From an uncultured Oscillospiraceae bacterium (GTDB lineage: Bacteria; Bacillota; Clostridia; Oscillospirales; Oscillospiraceae), in NCBI GenBank assembly GCA_934589145.1, contig CAKTNW010000009.1:3815-67814 (forward strand): 64,000 bases of DNA, given 5' to 3'. Of the stretch, positions 52,400 through 59,726 are shown one piece after another. Position 1 is the first letter of the stretch, and every line of letters begins with the position of its first letter. The position numbers were made by a program, and so were the translations under genes. The notes beneath the pieces are model-generated. The model had not been told where the DNA came from and ran no database searches. It worked only from the letters and a program-made list of their open reading frames with translations.

Positions 52400-52561
52400 C
52401 TATATTTTGCCGGTCTTGTGCAGCGCCTCCAGGCTCAGCTCACCGGCCAGCTTGAACAGCGTGTCGCTGATGACCCGCTCCACCGGCAGCCCTGCCTGCT
52501 GGCCGACCTTGCGGTAAAACTCATAGAGATATTTCGGGATCTGTATCGTCACTTCCTTCAT
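52400..52561 (-). CDS. Small RHH/antitoxin-like protein (copy 2)
   Basis: This 53-residue protein starts MKEVTIQIPKYLYEFYRKVG, with GGAGG upstream on the minus strand. It is a clear paralogue of the gene at 3764-3931: the aligned parts share VTI, YxFYRKxG and LFxLAGEL. Both have the same GC-rich hairpin after the stop and a divergent regulatory gene upstream. The predicted strand-helix-helix layout fits a ribbon-helix-helix DNA-binding protein. Confidence 0.62.
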   Translation of the reverse strand: MKEVTIQIPKYLYEFYRKVGQQAGLPVERVISDTLFKLAGELSLEALHKTGKI

Positions 52562-52672
52562 ACTATGCGCCTCCTTTTATGCGTTTGATAACTAAACGAT
52601 AACATAACGTTTGTAGATAGTCAAACCGATTTTGGGTAAAATGCTATCATACTGCTAAAGGGGTGTTATCAT

Positions 52673-52852
52673 TTGGCTACTGACCGCATTCAGACAGGCA
52701 TCCGCTTTCCGGAGGTCTTGCTGCGCAAAATCACCTATATTGCCAAGAAGGATCACCGTTCGCTGAACGCGCAGTTGGAGCATTTGGCGCAGGAGTGCGT
52801 GGACGCCTATGAGCGGGAGCACGGTGAGATCACGCTGCCGGAAGAGGAATGA
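52673..52852 (+). CDS. Arc-type ribbon-helix-helix protein
   Basis: This 59-residue protein is read from a TTG start with AAAGGGGTG upstream. MATDRIQTGIRFPEVLLRKI followed by RSLNAQLEHLAQE matches the Arc/MetJ-like RHH pattern (strand, then two helices). It is the first of two small DNA-binding genes, 25 bases before the XRE gene. An antitoxin role is possible, but no toxin is visible. Confidence 0.65.
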   Translation: MATDRIQTGIRFPEVLLRKITYIAKKDHRSLNAQLEHLAQECVDAYEREHGEITLPEEE

Positions 52853-52877
52853 GCTGCGTCGGACTTGAGGTGATCGT

Positions 52878-53120
52878 ATGGCAGTAAAAGACGCGGTGGC
52901 GGAGCGGTTCCGCCAGCTTTGCGCCCAGCGGGGGATCAAATGCAATGAATTGGCCAACCTGTCGGGCGTGACGCCCTCCACCGTATACAGCCTGATGGAC
53001 GTGCGGCGGCGGGATATCTCCATCACGACCATCAAAAAGCTCTGTGACGGGCTGGATATCACCTTGGGTGAATTTTTCTCCACGCCGGAATTTGACAGCT
53101 TGGAGCAGGAATTGCAATAG
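52878..53120 (+). CDS. XRE-family regulator (paralogue of 4056)
   Basis: This 80-residue XRE protein has an HTH (NELANLSGVTPSTVYSLMD) and ends like its paralogue at 4056-4295. The start is placed by TGAGGTG. It is transcribed with the RHH gene. The two loci (3.8-4.3 kb and 52.4-53.1 kb) have the same small-gene layout and probably descend from one module. Confidence 0.82.
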   Translation: MAVKDAVAERFRQLCAQRGIKCNELANLSGVTPSTVYSLMDVRRRDISITTIKKLCDGLDITLGEFFSTPEFDSLEQELQ

Positions 53121-53125
53121 AACAT

Positions 53126-53151
53126 GCCCGCCATCCCAATGGATGGCGGGC
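53126..53151 (+). terminator. Hairpin after XRE gene
   Basis: GCCCGCCATCC, CAAT, GGATGGCGGGC with a short T tail (GTTTGAAT). Confidence 0.7.
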
Positions 53152-53170
53152 GTTTGAATATCTATATAAA

Positions 53171-53206
53171 AAACAAGAGCGCTGCACGGCAGCGCTCTTG
53201 TTTTGT
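53171..53206. terminator. Bidirectional terminator (pnp side)
   Basis: AAACAAGAGCGCTGC, ACGG, CAGCGCTCTTGTTTT ends the pnp gene on the minus strand and can stop plus-strand transcripts as well. Confidence 0.9.
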
Positions 53207-53216
53207 TTCGCAGTTA

Positions 53217-55367
53217 TTACATGATCTTCTCGCCGGCGGCTTCCTTGGCGGCGATCTCCTTCATGGCGTCCTTGTGAGACAGGTTCCAGCGGCCCTTCTC
53301 GTCGATCTCCATGAACTTGACCCACATCATGTCGCCCACCTTGCAGGCATCCTCCACCTTCTCGATGCGCTTGTCGGCCAGCTTGGAGATGTGCACCAGA
53401 CCGTCCTTACCGGGAGCGATCTCCACGAAGGCACCGAAGGTCATCAGGCGCACGACGCGGCCGTAGTACAGCTTGCCCACCTCGGGCACGAACACGATGT
53501 CGTCGATGAACTTCTTGGCCTTGTCGCAGCTCTCCGCGTCGGGGGAGGCGATGTGAATGGTACCGTCGTCGTCGATGTCCACCTTGGCGCCGGACTCGGC
53601 CACGATCTTCTGGATCACGCTGCCGCCCTTGCCGATGACCTCGCGGATGCGGTCGGGATCAATGTGCATGGTGATCATCTTGGGGGCGTACTTGCTGACC
53701 TCGGGGCGAGGCTCGCTGATGACGGGCAGCATCACCTGATCCAGGATCTGGCAGCGGGCGTCATAGGTGATATCCAGCGCGTTGCGGATGATCTCCATGG
53801 TCAGACCGTCGTTCTTCAGATCCATCTGGATGGCGGTGATACCCTTCTTGGTGCCGGCCACCTTGAAGTCCATCTCGCCGTGGAAGTCCTCCACGCCCTG
53901 GATGTCGATGAAGGTGGTGAAGCCGCCCTCGTCGTCCTGGATCAGGCCGCAGGAGATACCGGCAACAGGCGCGGAAATGGGCACACCGGCGTCCATCAGG
54001 GCCAGCGTGGAGCCGCAGATGGAGCCCTGGGAGGTGGAGCCGTTGGAGCTGACCACCTCAGACACCACGCGGATGGCGTAGGGGAACTCCTCCACGGGAG
54101 GGATCACGGGCAGCAGGGCACGCTCGGCCAGCGCGCCGTGGCCGATCTCGCGGCGGCCGGGGCTGCGGGCGGGCTTGGCCTCGCCTACGGAGTAGCCGGG
54201 GAAGTTGTAGTGGTGCATATAGCGCTTCTCGGTCTCTTCCCAGATGGTGTCCAGCTTCTGGTTGGCGGACAGGGTATCCAGGGTGCAGACGCTCAGCACC
54301 TGGGTCTGGCCGCGGGTGAACAGGCCGGAACCGTGAACGCGGGGCAGCACGCCCACCTCGGCGTCCAGAGGACGGATCTCGTTCTTCTGGCGGCCATCCA
54401 CACGGTGGCCCTCCAGCAGCCATGCCTTGACAATCTTCTTCTGGAACTTATAGGTGATCTCGTCCAGGTACTGATCCATGTTGGGATAGTCCTCCAGGAA
54501 CAGCTCGTGCCACTTCTCGATCAGCTGGTTCCAGCGGGCCTCGCGGACGTTCTTGTCGTCGGTATCCATGGCGGCCTTGGCGTCGTCCATGGTGGCGCTT
54601 ACGATCTTGTCGAACAGCTCCTGATCGAAGTCGGCGTGGGGATAGTCGAACTTGGGCTTGCCGATCTCGGCCACCATCTGGTTGATGAGGGCGATCTGCT
54701 TCTGGTTCTCCTCGTGGGCCATCTTGATGGCCTCGAACATGGTGTCGTTGGTGACCTGGTTGGCGCCCGCCTCGATCATGACCACCTTCTTGCCGGTGGA
54801 GACCACGGTCACGTCCAGATCGGAGACCTTGCGCTGCTCGCTGTCGGGGTTCAGCACTAGCTTGCCGTCCACCAGACCAACCTTCAGGGCGCCCACGGGG
54901 CCGTTCCAGGGGATGTCGGAGATGGCCAGCGCGGCGGAGGTGCCGATCAGGGCGGCGATCTCGGGAGAGCAGTCGTGATCCACGGCCATGACGGTGCACA
55001 TCACGGACACGTCATTGCGGAAGTCGTAGGGGAACAGGGGGCGGATGGGGCGGTCGATGACGCGGGAGGTCAGGATGCCCTTCTCGCCGGGACGGCCCTC
55101 GCGGCGGTTGAAGCTGCCGGGGATGCGGCCCACGGAGTACATCTTCTCCTCAAAGTCCACGCTCAGAGGGAAGAAGTCGATACCGTCGCGGGGACGGGCG
55201 GAGGCGGTGACGCAGCACAGCACGCGGGTGTCGCCGTAGCCCACCATGACGGCGGCGTTGGCCAGCTCAGCCAGCTTGCCCACTTCCAGGGTCAGGGGAC
55301 GGCCGGCCAGATCCATGGTGTACTTGTGGTACTGGGGGAATTGGCGATGGGTGATAATAGTCGACAT
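53217..55367 (-). CDS. pnp: Polyribonucleotide nucleotidyltransferase
   Basis: This 716-residue PNPase has two RNase PH-like domains (GYGDTRVLCCVTASARPRDG; the second near residues 325-545), a KH domain (RVIGKGGSVIQKI modified as REVIGKGGSVIQKI, about 585) and a C-terminal S1 domain (YYGRVVRLMTFGAFVEIAPG). It degrades RNA 3'-5' using phosphate. The start at 55367 follows AAGGAGA. rpsO precedes it in the same direction, the usual rpsO-pnp order. Confidence 0.98.
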   Translation of the reverse strand: MSTIITHRQFPQYHKYTMDLAGRPLTLEVGKLAELANAAVMVGYGDTRVLCCVTASARPRDGIDFFPLSVDFEEKMYSVGRIPGSFNRREGRPGEKGILTSRVIDRPIRPLFPYDFRNDVSVMCTVMAVDHDCSPEIAALIGTSAALAISDIPWNGPVGALKVGLVDGKLVLNPDSEQRKVSDLDVTVVSTGKKVVMIEAGANQVTNDTMFEAIKMAHEENQKQIALINQMVAEIGKPKFDYPHADFDQELFDKIVSATMDDAKAAMDTDDKNVREARWNQLIEKWHELFLEDYPNMDQYLDEITYKFQKKIVKAWLLEGHRVDGRQKNEIRPLDAEVGVLPRVHGSGLFTRGQTQVLSVCTLDTLSANQKLDTIWEETEKRYMHHYNFPGYSVGEAKPARSPGRREIGHGALAERALLPVIPPVEEFPYAIRVVSEVVSSNGSTSQGSICGSTLALMDAGVPISAPVAGISCGLIQDDEGGFTTFIDIQGVEDFHGEMDFKVAGTKKGITAIQMDLKNDGLTMEIIRNALDITYDARCQILDQVMLPVISEPRPEVSKYAPKMITMHIDPDRIREVIGKGGSVIQKIVAESGAKVDIDDDGTIHIASPDAESCDKAKKFIDDIVFVPEVGKLYYGRVVRLMTFGAFVEIAPGKDGLVHISKLADKRIEKVEDACKVGDMMWVKFMEIDEKGRWNLSHKDAMKEIAAKEAAGEKIM

Positions 55368-55514
55368 GTCGTTTCTCCTTTTTGTAGAAATATGGCCTCG
55401 CCATCCATGCCGCCACCACCGTTTAGCACTTGAAAACGCCCCGAAATTCGCCGTTTCGGCACATTTTCAACTGCTAAAGGCCAGTCTTGGCACAGACGGC
55501 AAAACGTGAAAGAA

Positions 55515-55540
55515 GGGTGATGCGCGTGCGCACATCACCC
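55515..55540 (-). terminator. Terminator/attenuator between rpsO and pnp
   Basis: GGGTGATG, CGCGTGCGCA, CATCACCC. The minus strand continues TTCTTTCACGTTTT. It may reduce but not abolish read-through into pnp. Confidence 0.8.
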
Positions 55541-55552
55541 TGTTTCAACAAA

Positions 55553-55819
55553 TTACTTACGCAGACCCAGCTTGGCGATCAGGGCACGATAACGCTCGAT
55601 GTCCTTCTTGGCCAGGTAGTCCAGCAGACGGCGGCGCTTACCGATCATCATCTGCATACCGCGGCGGCTGTGGAAGTCATGGGGATGCACCTTCAGGTGA
55701 GCGGTCAGCTGGTTGATCCGCTCGGTCAGAATGGCGACCTGCACCTCGGGGGAGCCGGTGTCGGTAGCGTGGGTGCGATTGTTCTCGATAATCGCGGTCT
55801 TCTGGTCTTTCAGCATCAT
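55553..55819 (-). CDS. rpsO: Ribosomal protein S15
   Basis: This 88-residue protein is standard S15: [23 protein letters not shown], then [10 protein letters not shown] and [14 protein letters not shown]. The ATG at 55819 is preferred because AAAGGTGG lies 10 bases upstream; ATG at 55816 is in the same frame. The long in-frame extension upstream is not coding. It is followed by pnp. Confidence 0.97.
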   Translation of the reverse strand: MMLKDQKTAIIENNRTHATDTGSPEVQVAILTERINQLTAHLKVHPHDFHSRRGMQMMIGKRRRLLDYLAKKDIERYRALIAKLGLRK

Positions 55820-55984
55820 GGTTGTATATCCACCTTTCTTGAATTTTGCCGCGCCGCTGCGTCGTGGGACAGGTGAATGATCCGCATAACGAAGCCGGAC
55901 GGCCATAATCATACACATTAACGTGCCTAAATAGGATACCACAGAAAATCAAGCTTGTAAAGCATTATTTTGCGGGATTTTAGA

Positions 55985-56440
55985 TGTTTCGCTCTGCGGA
56001 GCGAGTCACTTTTGGTCACTGTCCCAAAAGTGACCAAAAAGACAGCCAGCGCCCCGAAGGAAGTCCCCTTGGGGGAAAACCCAGGTTTCTGGACTTCCTG
56101 CACGCTGTTGTTCTTGCAAATCTGAGACACCATACCGCGCGTTTACAGAACAGGGCGGTTGTCGTTACATATGACGAATCGACTTTCTTCTTGCGCCGCT
56201 GCCGCTGACGTTATTAACGGTAGAACTTATTGCGTTGTTCGGCATAGGCATCAGCGGCAGCGACGCTGGAGCAGAGACGATTCGATGATGAAACGGAAAA
56301 AAATTCTGCGTAAACGTGTGGTAGATACTCACAGTTTTGTATGCGGCATAGCGCGTTGAGGAAATGCAAAAACGCAGTTTTTGCTGGCGTTCTTTCCCCC
56401 TTTCTTTCGCTATTGAAAGAAAGGGGCCGCCGGAGGCTAA
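55985..56440. repeat. Large palindromic intergenic element (copy F, inverted)
   Basis: The 667-bp gap between the ferredoxin gene and rpsO contains the same element with its core inverted. GCGCCGCTGCCGCTGA and TCAGCGGCAGCG arms flank the GAACAACGCA-type loop (on the minus strand), and the stretch CGACTTTCTTCTTGCGCC matches copies D and E. The CACTTTTGG/CCAAAAGTG hairpin (about 56007-56036) also recurs, as does the CATAGCG end near 56348. A CTTTCTTTCG/GAAAGAAAGG hairpin lies at about 56401-56425. No gene is seen. Confidence 0.78.
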
Positions 56441-56450
56441 AACATATAGA

Positions 56451-56483
56451 AAGTATCCCACGGCAGTGCCGTGGGATACTTTG
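56451..56483 (-). terminator. Terminator after ferredoxin gene
   Basis: AAGTATCCCACGGCA and TGCCGTGGGATACTT: a long stem 4 bp past the stop, with a T-rich minus-strand tail. Confidence 0.8.
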
Positions 56484-56486
56484 GTT

Positions 56487-56678
56487 TTATCCCCGGATCT
56501 CGATGGCGCCGGTGGGACAGCTGTCGGCAGCCTCCTGGGCCGTCAGACGGCATTCCTCCGGCACGGGCTCAGTGATGGCTCGGGCAGGCGCGCCGTCGTC
56601 CAGCGAGAATACCTCCGGACAGATGCTGGGGCACAGTCCGCACTGGATGCAGGCCTTCTGATTGACATTTGCGTACAT
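56487..56678 (-). CDS. Single-cluster 4Fe-4S ferredoxin
   Basis: This 63-residue ferredoxin has CIQCGLCPSICP and a distal Cys in SCPTGAIEI, enough for one [4Fe-4S] cluster. The start at 56678 (MYANVNQ) follows AAAGGAG; the upstream in-frame Met is too close to it. It is a free-standing gene with a strong terminator. Its electron partner is unknown. Confidence 0.9.
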   Translation of the reverse strand: MYANVNQKACIQCGLCPSICPEVFSLDDGAPARAITEPVPEECRLTAQEAADSCPTGAIEIRG

Positions 56679-56737
56679 AGCAGCACACTCCTTTATCAAG
56701 TATGGAATGGCTGCATTATGCCCGCCGTGGCGGGATA

Positions 56738-57271
56738 TTATTCCGGGAAAACAGAGGGTGCGCCCTTCCAGAAGGCCAGCGTCTCCGCCAGATCCTGCTC
56801 ATCGGCAAACAGGGCCAGCGCCTTTGCCACGGCGATGGCGAAATCCACATAAGCGTTGGCTCGGGCGGTGATCACCGGCCCGTCCGCCACCAGATCCTCC
56901 GGCCGGGAGTGGGTGGATGCCGCACCCTCCAGCACACCGGCCATCTCCAGTACGTCCACACCGGCGCAGATCCCGGCCATGACCGTCCCCTGCCGCCGCA
57001 GCCGTCCCAGCAGCGCCAGCACCTCCGGCGTGGCCGCCCGGTGGGCAAAGGCGGCGGTAAAGCCGCCGGGCACCACCATGCAGCGGATGTCGCCCTCCGC
57101 CGCGTCGCCCAGGGCGCCGTCGGGCGTTACCCGGATGCCCTCTGCCGAGGTGATAGCCGCGCCGTCCGCGGACAGCAGCACTGCGTCGCACCCGGCGCAC
57201 CGCATGAAGTAGCGCAGTACCATCAGCTCATACAGGCAGCACTGGTCATAGATGAAAAATACGTCCTTCAC
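56738..57271 (-). CDS. DJ-1/PfpI-family protein
   Basis: This 177-residue protein has the DJ-1/PfpI fold with the nucleophile elbow AGICAGVDVLE (Cys about residue 100) and VVPGGFTAAF. Members range from deglycases/chaperones to amidases; no clear clue selects one here. It begins 13 bases after the S24 repressor stop, so the two genes are probably co-transcribed and under its control. Confidence 0.85.
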   Translation of the reverse strand: MKDVFFIYDQCCLYELMVLRYFMRCAGCDAVLLSADGAAITSAEGIRVTPDGALGDAAEGDIRCMVVPGGFTAAFAHRAATPEVLALLGRLRRQGTVMAGICAGVDVLEMAGVLEGAASTHSRPEDLVADGPVITARANAYVDFAIAVAKALALFADEQDLAETLAFWKGAPSVFPE

Positions 57272-57283
57272 GGAAAAACCTCC

Positions 57284-58027
57284 TTACTCCGGCAGGGGCA
57301 GGCCGTGCATCATCACCCGGCCAAAGCAGGTGAGGCTGCGGCCGCTGCCCCGGTGGAACACCACGTCCATATCGGCGCGCTTCCGGTTCAGGGAGAAGAG
57401 ATACACCATGCCCAGCGGGTCGCGGTAGTACTGCTTGCACAGCATGTCGCCGTCCACGCAGAAGATGCCCACGTCGCCGTTTTTCAGCGGGTCGTGGTTC
57501 ACATAGACCACCGACCCGTCGGCGATCCACGGGGCCATAGAGTCGCCCTGGATCCGCACCGCCAGCTCCGCCCCGGCGGGCACGTCGCCGGTGACGGGGA
57601 TCAGGTCATAGTCCTCCTGGAATACCGGCGCGGCAAAGCCCGCGGCGGCGGGGGAGGCGTACAGAGGGATGGTGCGGACGCTGTCCGACGGCGCGTCCTG
57701 CTGCCATGTCTCCTGCATCTCCGCCAGACCGTCCAGCACGGCGTGTACCATCTGCCGCCCCGGCAGGGGCAGGCCCCGGTATTTCTCCACCATCCGCCGC
57801 TCCTCGTCCGAGTAGACGAAGGTGTGGCGGAACGTGTCACGGTACAGGTAGTTGGGATCCACCTGAAGGGCATCAAACAGCCGCAGCAGCACGTCCTCCT
57901 TGGGGGTGCTGACGCCGGTCTCATAGTTGCCGATGGCGCTGCGGCTGACGCCCAGCTTCTCCGCCAGGGTGTCCCGGCTCATGCCCAGCTCTTCCCGCCG
58001 CCTGCGCAGTTGTTCACCAAAGCTCAT
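57284..58027 (-). CDS. LexA-like XRE/S24 repressor
   Basis: This 247-residue repressor joins an N-terminal XRE HTH (SRDTLAEKLGVSRSAIGNYE, about residues 20-40) to a C-terminal S24 peptidase. The S24 part has the nucleophile in QGDSMAPWIADGS, the general-base Lys in DMLCKQYY and an Ala-Gly self-cleavage site near SPAAAGF. Such proteins are cut when an inducing signal (for example DNA damage) appears. Upstream are four near-identical dyads (58041-58180) matching its likely operator. The start at 58027 follows GGAGGG. It is not LexA itself, because the XRE HTH is the phage-repressor type. Confidence 0.9.
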   Translation of the reverse strand: MSFGEQLRRRREELGMSRDTLAEKLGVSRSAIGNYETGVSTPKEDVLLRLFDALQVDPNYLYRDTFRHTFVYSDEERRMVEKYRGLPLPGRQMVHAVLDGLAEMQETWQQDAPSDSVRTIPLYASPAAAGFAAPVFQEDYDLIPVTGDVPAGAELAVRIQGDSMAPWIADGSVVYVNHDPLKNGDVGIFCVDGDMLCKQYYRDPLGMVYLFSLNRKRADMDVVFHRGSGRSLTCFGRVMMHGLPLPE

Positions 58028-58066
58028 AGAATCCCTCCGAAACAAGAATCTTGTTTTCTTAAGCCT

Positions 58067-58095
58067 ATTTTACTGGGATTGCCGGGATATGTCAA
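58067..58095 (-). promoter_or_regulatory. Promoter of S24 repressor gene
   Basis: Minus strand: TTGACA (58090-58095), 17 bp, TAAAAT (58067-58072). Operator 1 lies between the -10 and the gene, operator 2 just upstream of the -35. Confidence 0.85.
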
Positions 58096-58127
58096 GGAGA
58101 AAAAACAAGAAACTTGTTAAAACGGTC

Positions 58128-58156
58128 TTGACACAACAAGAATCTTGTGATATTGT
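58128..58156 (+). promoter_or_regulatory. Divergent promoter without a clear gene
   Basis: TTGACA (58128-58133), 17 bp, TATTGT (58151-58156). Operator 3 fills the spacer and operator 4 lies downstream. No convincing plus-strand gene follows; the transcript would run antisense into the four-helix-bundle gene. Confidence 0.7.
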
Positions 58157-58208
58157 AGAGACAATCACAAGATTCTTGTGCGCGCAAGAGGAGGAAAGGA
58201 GGGGGAGG

Positions 58209-58236
58209 GGAAAAAAGAAAACCGCCCGGAGGCGGT
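58209..58236 (-). terminator. Terminator after four-helix-bundle gene
   Basis: ACCGCC, CGGA, GGCGGT; the minus strand continues TTTCTTTTTTCC. Confidence 0.8.
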
Positions 58237-58241
58237 CGTGG

Positions 58242-58586
58242 TCAGCGGCTCTTGGCGGTATTCAGCGAGGCGATGAGGAGACGCTTGATTTCCTCAGCCA
58301 GAGAGAGGAGGGAATCAAAATCGTATTCTATCAAGCGGGTGCGTTTCAGCAGAGTGAGCCAGTAAATGCTCTCACCCGTTTCCTTCAATGCAATATGCAG
58401 CTTAGAGATAAAATCAGCTTTGCTGTTTCCGTAGATTGCCTCATTAATGTTGGCACCGATGGAGGTGGCAGAGCGAAGAAGTTGTTTGGCGATGGTGGTG
58501 TCTTTTTTTGCTTTAGAAAATACCTCATAAAACAGGACGATCTGCGTTGCGAAGTCCAGAGATTTCTCTAAAAGAGGGCTGGCCAT
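58242..58586 (-). CDS. Four-helix-bundle protein (S23/23S IVP family)
   Basis: This 114-residue protein matches the four-helix-bundle family first found inside 23S rRNA intervening sequences (DFATQIVLFYEVFSKAKKDT, SATSIGANINEAIYGNS, HIALKETGESIYWL). It lies outside any rRNA here. Function is unknown; it often sits in accessory DNA. Codon use looks less GC-biased than its neighbours (many A/T third positions), which suggests recent acquisition. Confidence 0.88.
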   Translation of the reverse strand: MASPLLEKSLDFATQIVLFYEVFSKAKKDTTIAKQLLRSATSIGANINEAIYGNSKADFISKLHIALKETGESIYWLTLLKRTRLIEYDFDSLLSLAEEIKRLLIASLNTAKSR

Positions 58587-58743
58587 TATGAATCACCTCA
58601 AAATAAGTATATCAGAAAGGCTGCTGTACTTCAATGCTAACGCTCTTCACTTTTCTCTCTTATCTTTTCACTGGAAAAAGTCGCAGCAGAAAGAGAAAAG
58701 AGAAGAGAGAAGAGAGAAAAACGAAGAGAGAAAAGGACAAAAA

Positions 58744-58774
58744 GAAAAAAGCCACACTTCGTGCGACTTTTTCT
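58744..58774 (-). terminator. Terminator after the tRNA pair
   Basis: GTCGCAC/GTGTGGC-type stem (AAAAAGTCGCAC, GAA, GTGTGGCTTTTTTC on the minus strand) just past tRNA-Tyr. Confidence 0.85.
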
Positions 58775-58777
58775 TTT

Positions 58778-58862
58778 TGGTGGGGGATGGTGGATTCGAA
58801 CCACCGAAGGCGTTGCCAGCAGATTTACAGTCTGTCCCCTTTGGCCACTCGGGAAATCCCCC
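58778..58862 (-). tRNA. tRNA-Tyr (GTA)
   Basis: This 85-nt class II tRNA has a GGGGGAT/ATCCCCC acceptor stem, anticodon stem CAGACTGTAAATCTG giving GTA, a variable arm, GGTTCGAATCC T-arm and an encoded CCA. It is transcribed with tRNA-Thr. Confidence 0.97.
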
Positions 58863-58871
58863 ATATGAAAT

Positions 58872-58947
58872 TGGAGCTGGTGGACGGATTCGAACCCCCG
58901 ACCTGCTGATTACAAATCAGCTGCTCTGCCAGCTGAGCTACACCAGC
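58872..58947 (-). tRNA. tRNA-Thr (TGT)
   Basis: This 76-nt tRNA has a GCTGGTG acceptor stem, anticodon stem CTGATTTGTAATCAG giving TGT, T-arm GGGGGTTCGAATCC and CCA. It lies 9 bases upstream of tRNA-Tyr in the same transcript. Confidence 0.97.
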
Positions 58948-58965
58948 ATGCTACCAGCGAAGATT

Positions 58966-58994
58966 ATATTAGCAGAAGTCGCTTTATTTGTCAA
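58966..58994 (-). promoter_or_regulatory. Promoter of tRNA-Thr/Tyr
   Basis: Minus strand: TTGACA (58989-58994), 17 bp, TAATAT (58966-58971). Confidence 0.85.
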
Positions 58995-59067
58995 CAAAAA
59001 CTTTCACAAAATGATGGAGAAAAATCACGTTTTTTTACGCACATCTACCGAAGAAAGGGAGGAACAC

Positions 59068-59301
59068 ATGACACTTTTGGAATTATCTCGGGAATACGCC
59101 TATTCGGCGGAGCTGATCGCCCGGCGCATGGCCCAGCTGCGGCAGGCCGAGCGCCAGGCGGAGGACGAGGCGTCCCGCTTTGCCCTGCACCGCCGGATCC
59201 TGGATCTGGATCCCATGCTGCGGCAATGTCGCCAGATCTGCCGTCTGACGGCCCACTATTACGACAGGAGCTATCACAAGGATGAAAGAATCAGTCTTTG
59301 A
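59068..59301 (+). CDS. Small hypothetical protein upstream of sigma-r4 gene
   Basis: This 77-residue protein (starts MTLLELSREYAYSAELIARR) is all-helical by eye and rich in Arg and Gln. AGGGAGG precedes the ATG. It overlaps the sigma-region-4 gene by 20 bases, and the pair resembles small gene pairs seen in integrative elements, but nothing else mobile lies nearby. I do not recognise the family. Confidence 0.65.
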   Translation: MTLLELSREYAYSAELIARRMAQLRQAERQAEDEASRFALHRRILDLDPMLRQCRQICRLTAHYYDRSYHKDERISL

Positions 59302-59554
59302 TTACGTCCAGCTGGCCGGATGGCGGCAGGGGGATGGGGACAACAGCGAGCGCCTGCGCCGTCTGCGCCGCCGCCTGCCCGACGCCATGGCCGAGCTGAC
59401 GCCCCGGCAGCGGCAGATGATCCGCATGCAGTTTCAGGAGAACATGACCGTCACCCAGATCGCCCAGCAACTGGGGGTCAACAAATCCACGGTGTCCCGC
59501 TGTCTGCGCCGGGCGCGCCGGACGCTGCATGACCGGCTGCGTTTCACGCTATGA
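59282..59554 (+). CDS. Small sigma-70 region 4 protein
   Basis: This 90-residue protein ends in a clear sigma region 4 HTH (LTPRQRQMIRMQFQENMTVTQ, then IAQQLGVNKSTVSRCLRRAR). The N-terminal 35 residues are not a region 2. Such orphan region-4 proteins act as DNA-binding regulators or sigma-like factors. Overlap with the preceding gene implies coupled translation. Confidence 0.82.
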   Translation: MKESVFDYVQLAGWRQGDGDNSERLRRLRRRLPDAMAELTPRQRQMIRMQFQENMTVTQIAQQLGVNKSTVSRCLRRARRTLHDRLRFTL

Positions 59555-59573
59555 AACCGAGGAGGGGAAAGCC

Positions 59574-59602
59574 TTGACAAGCCCAGGGGGATATATTATA
59601 AT
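59574..59602 (+). promoter_or_regulatory. Consensus promoter P1 for yitT-like gene
   Basis: TTGACA (59574-59579), 17 bp, TATAAT (59597-59602): a perfect SigA consensus. Confidence 0.9.
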
Positions 59603-59638
59603 CGCCTCGCCTATCGCCCCGCGGATCTGCCGGGCCGG

Positions 59639-59667
59639 TTGACATAGACATGTGATTCTTATACAAT
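59639..59667 (+). promoter_or_regulatory. Promoter P2 for yitT-like gene
   Basis: TTGACA (59639-59644), 17 bp, TACAAT (59662-59667), in tandem with the first promoter 65 bp upstream. Confidence 0.8.
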
Positions 59668-59726
59668 ATACATAATAACATAATAACATACATCGTCAAA
59701 AGACAGAGAAAGCGAGGTTCTCGCAT

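Larger units (their letters stand above)
58041..58180. promoter_or_regulatory. Four phased dyad operators
   Basis: Fifteen-base dyads lie at 58041-58055 (AACAAGA-A-TCTTGTT), 58104-58118 (AACAAGA-A-ACTTGTT), 58135-58149 and 58166-58180 (CACAAGA-T-TCTTGTG). The centres are 63, 31 and 31 bp apart, about three helical turns each. They sit on two opposing promoters, so the S24 protein probably represses both. Confidence 0.9.

Noticed and set aside
53124..54860. 578-codon plus-strand ORF across pnp
   Set aside because: It lies entirely opposite pnp, whose motifs are complete. GC-rich third positions create long reading frames on the opposite strand; the translated product is low-complexity.
56165..56461. 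ORF inside repeat copy F
   Set aside because: Same repeat-derived reading frame as in copy D.
57927..58571. Plus-strand ORF over the S24 operators and the four-helix-bundle gene
   Set aside because: It crosses two promoters, four operators and a gene on the other strand, and its start lies inside the S24 gene.
58242..58586. Possible 23S rRNA intervening sequence
   Set aside because: The four-helix-bundle gene family is found there, but no rRNA sequence surrounds this copy.
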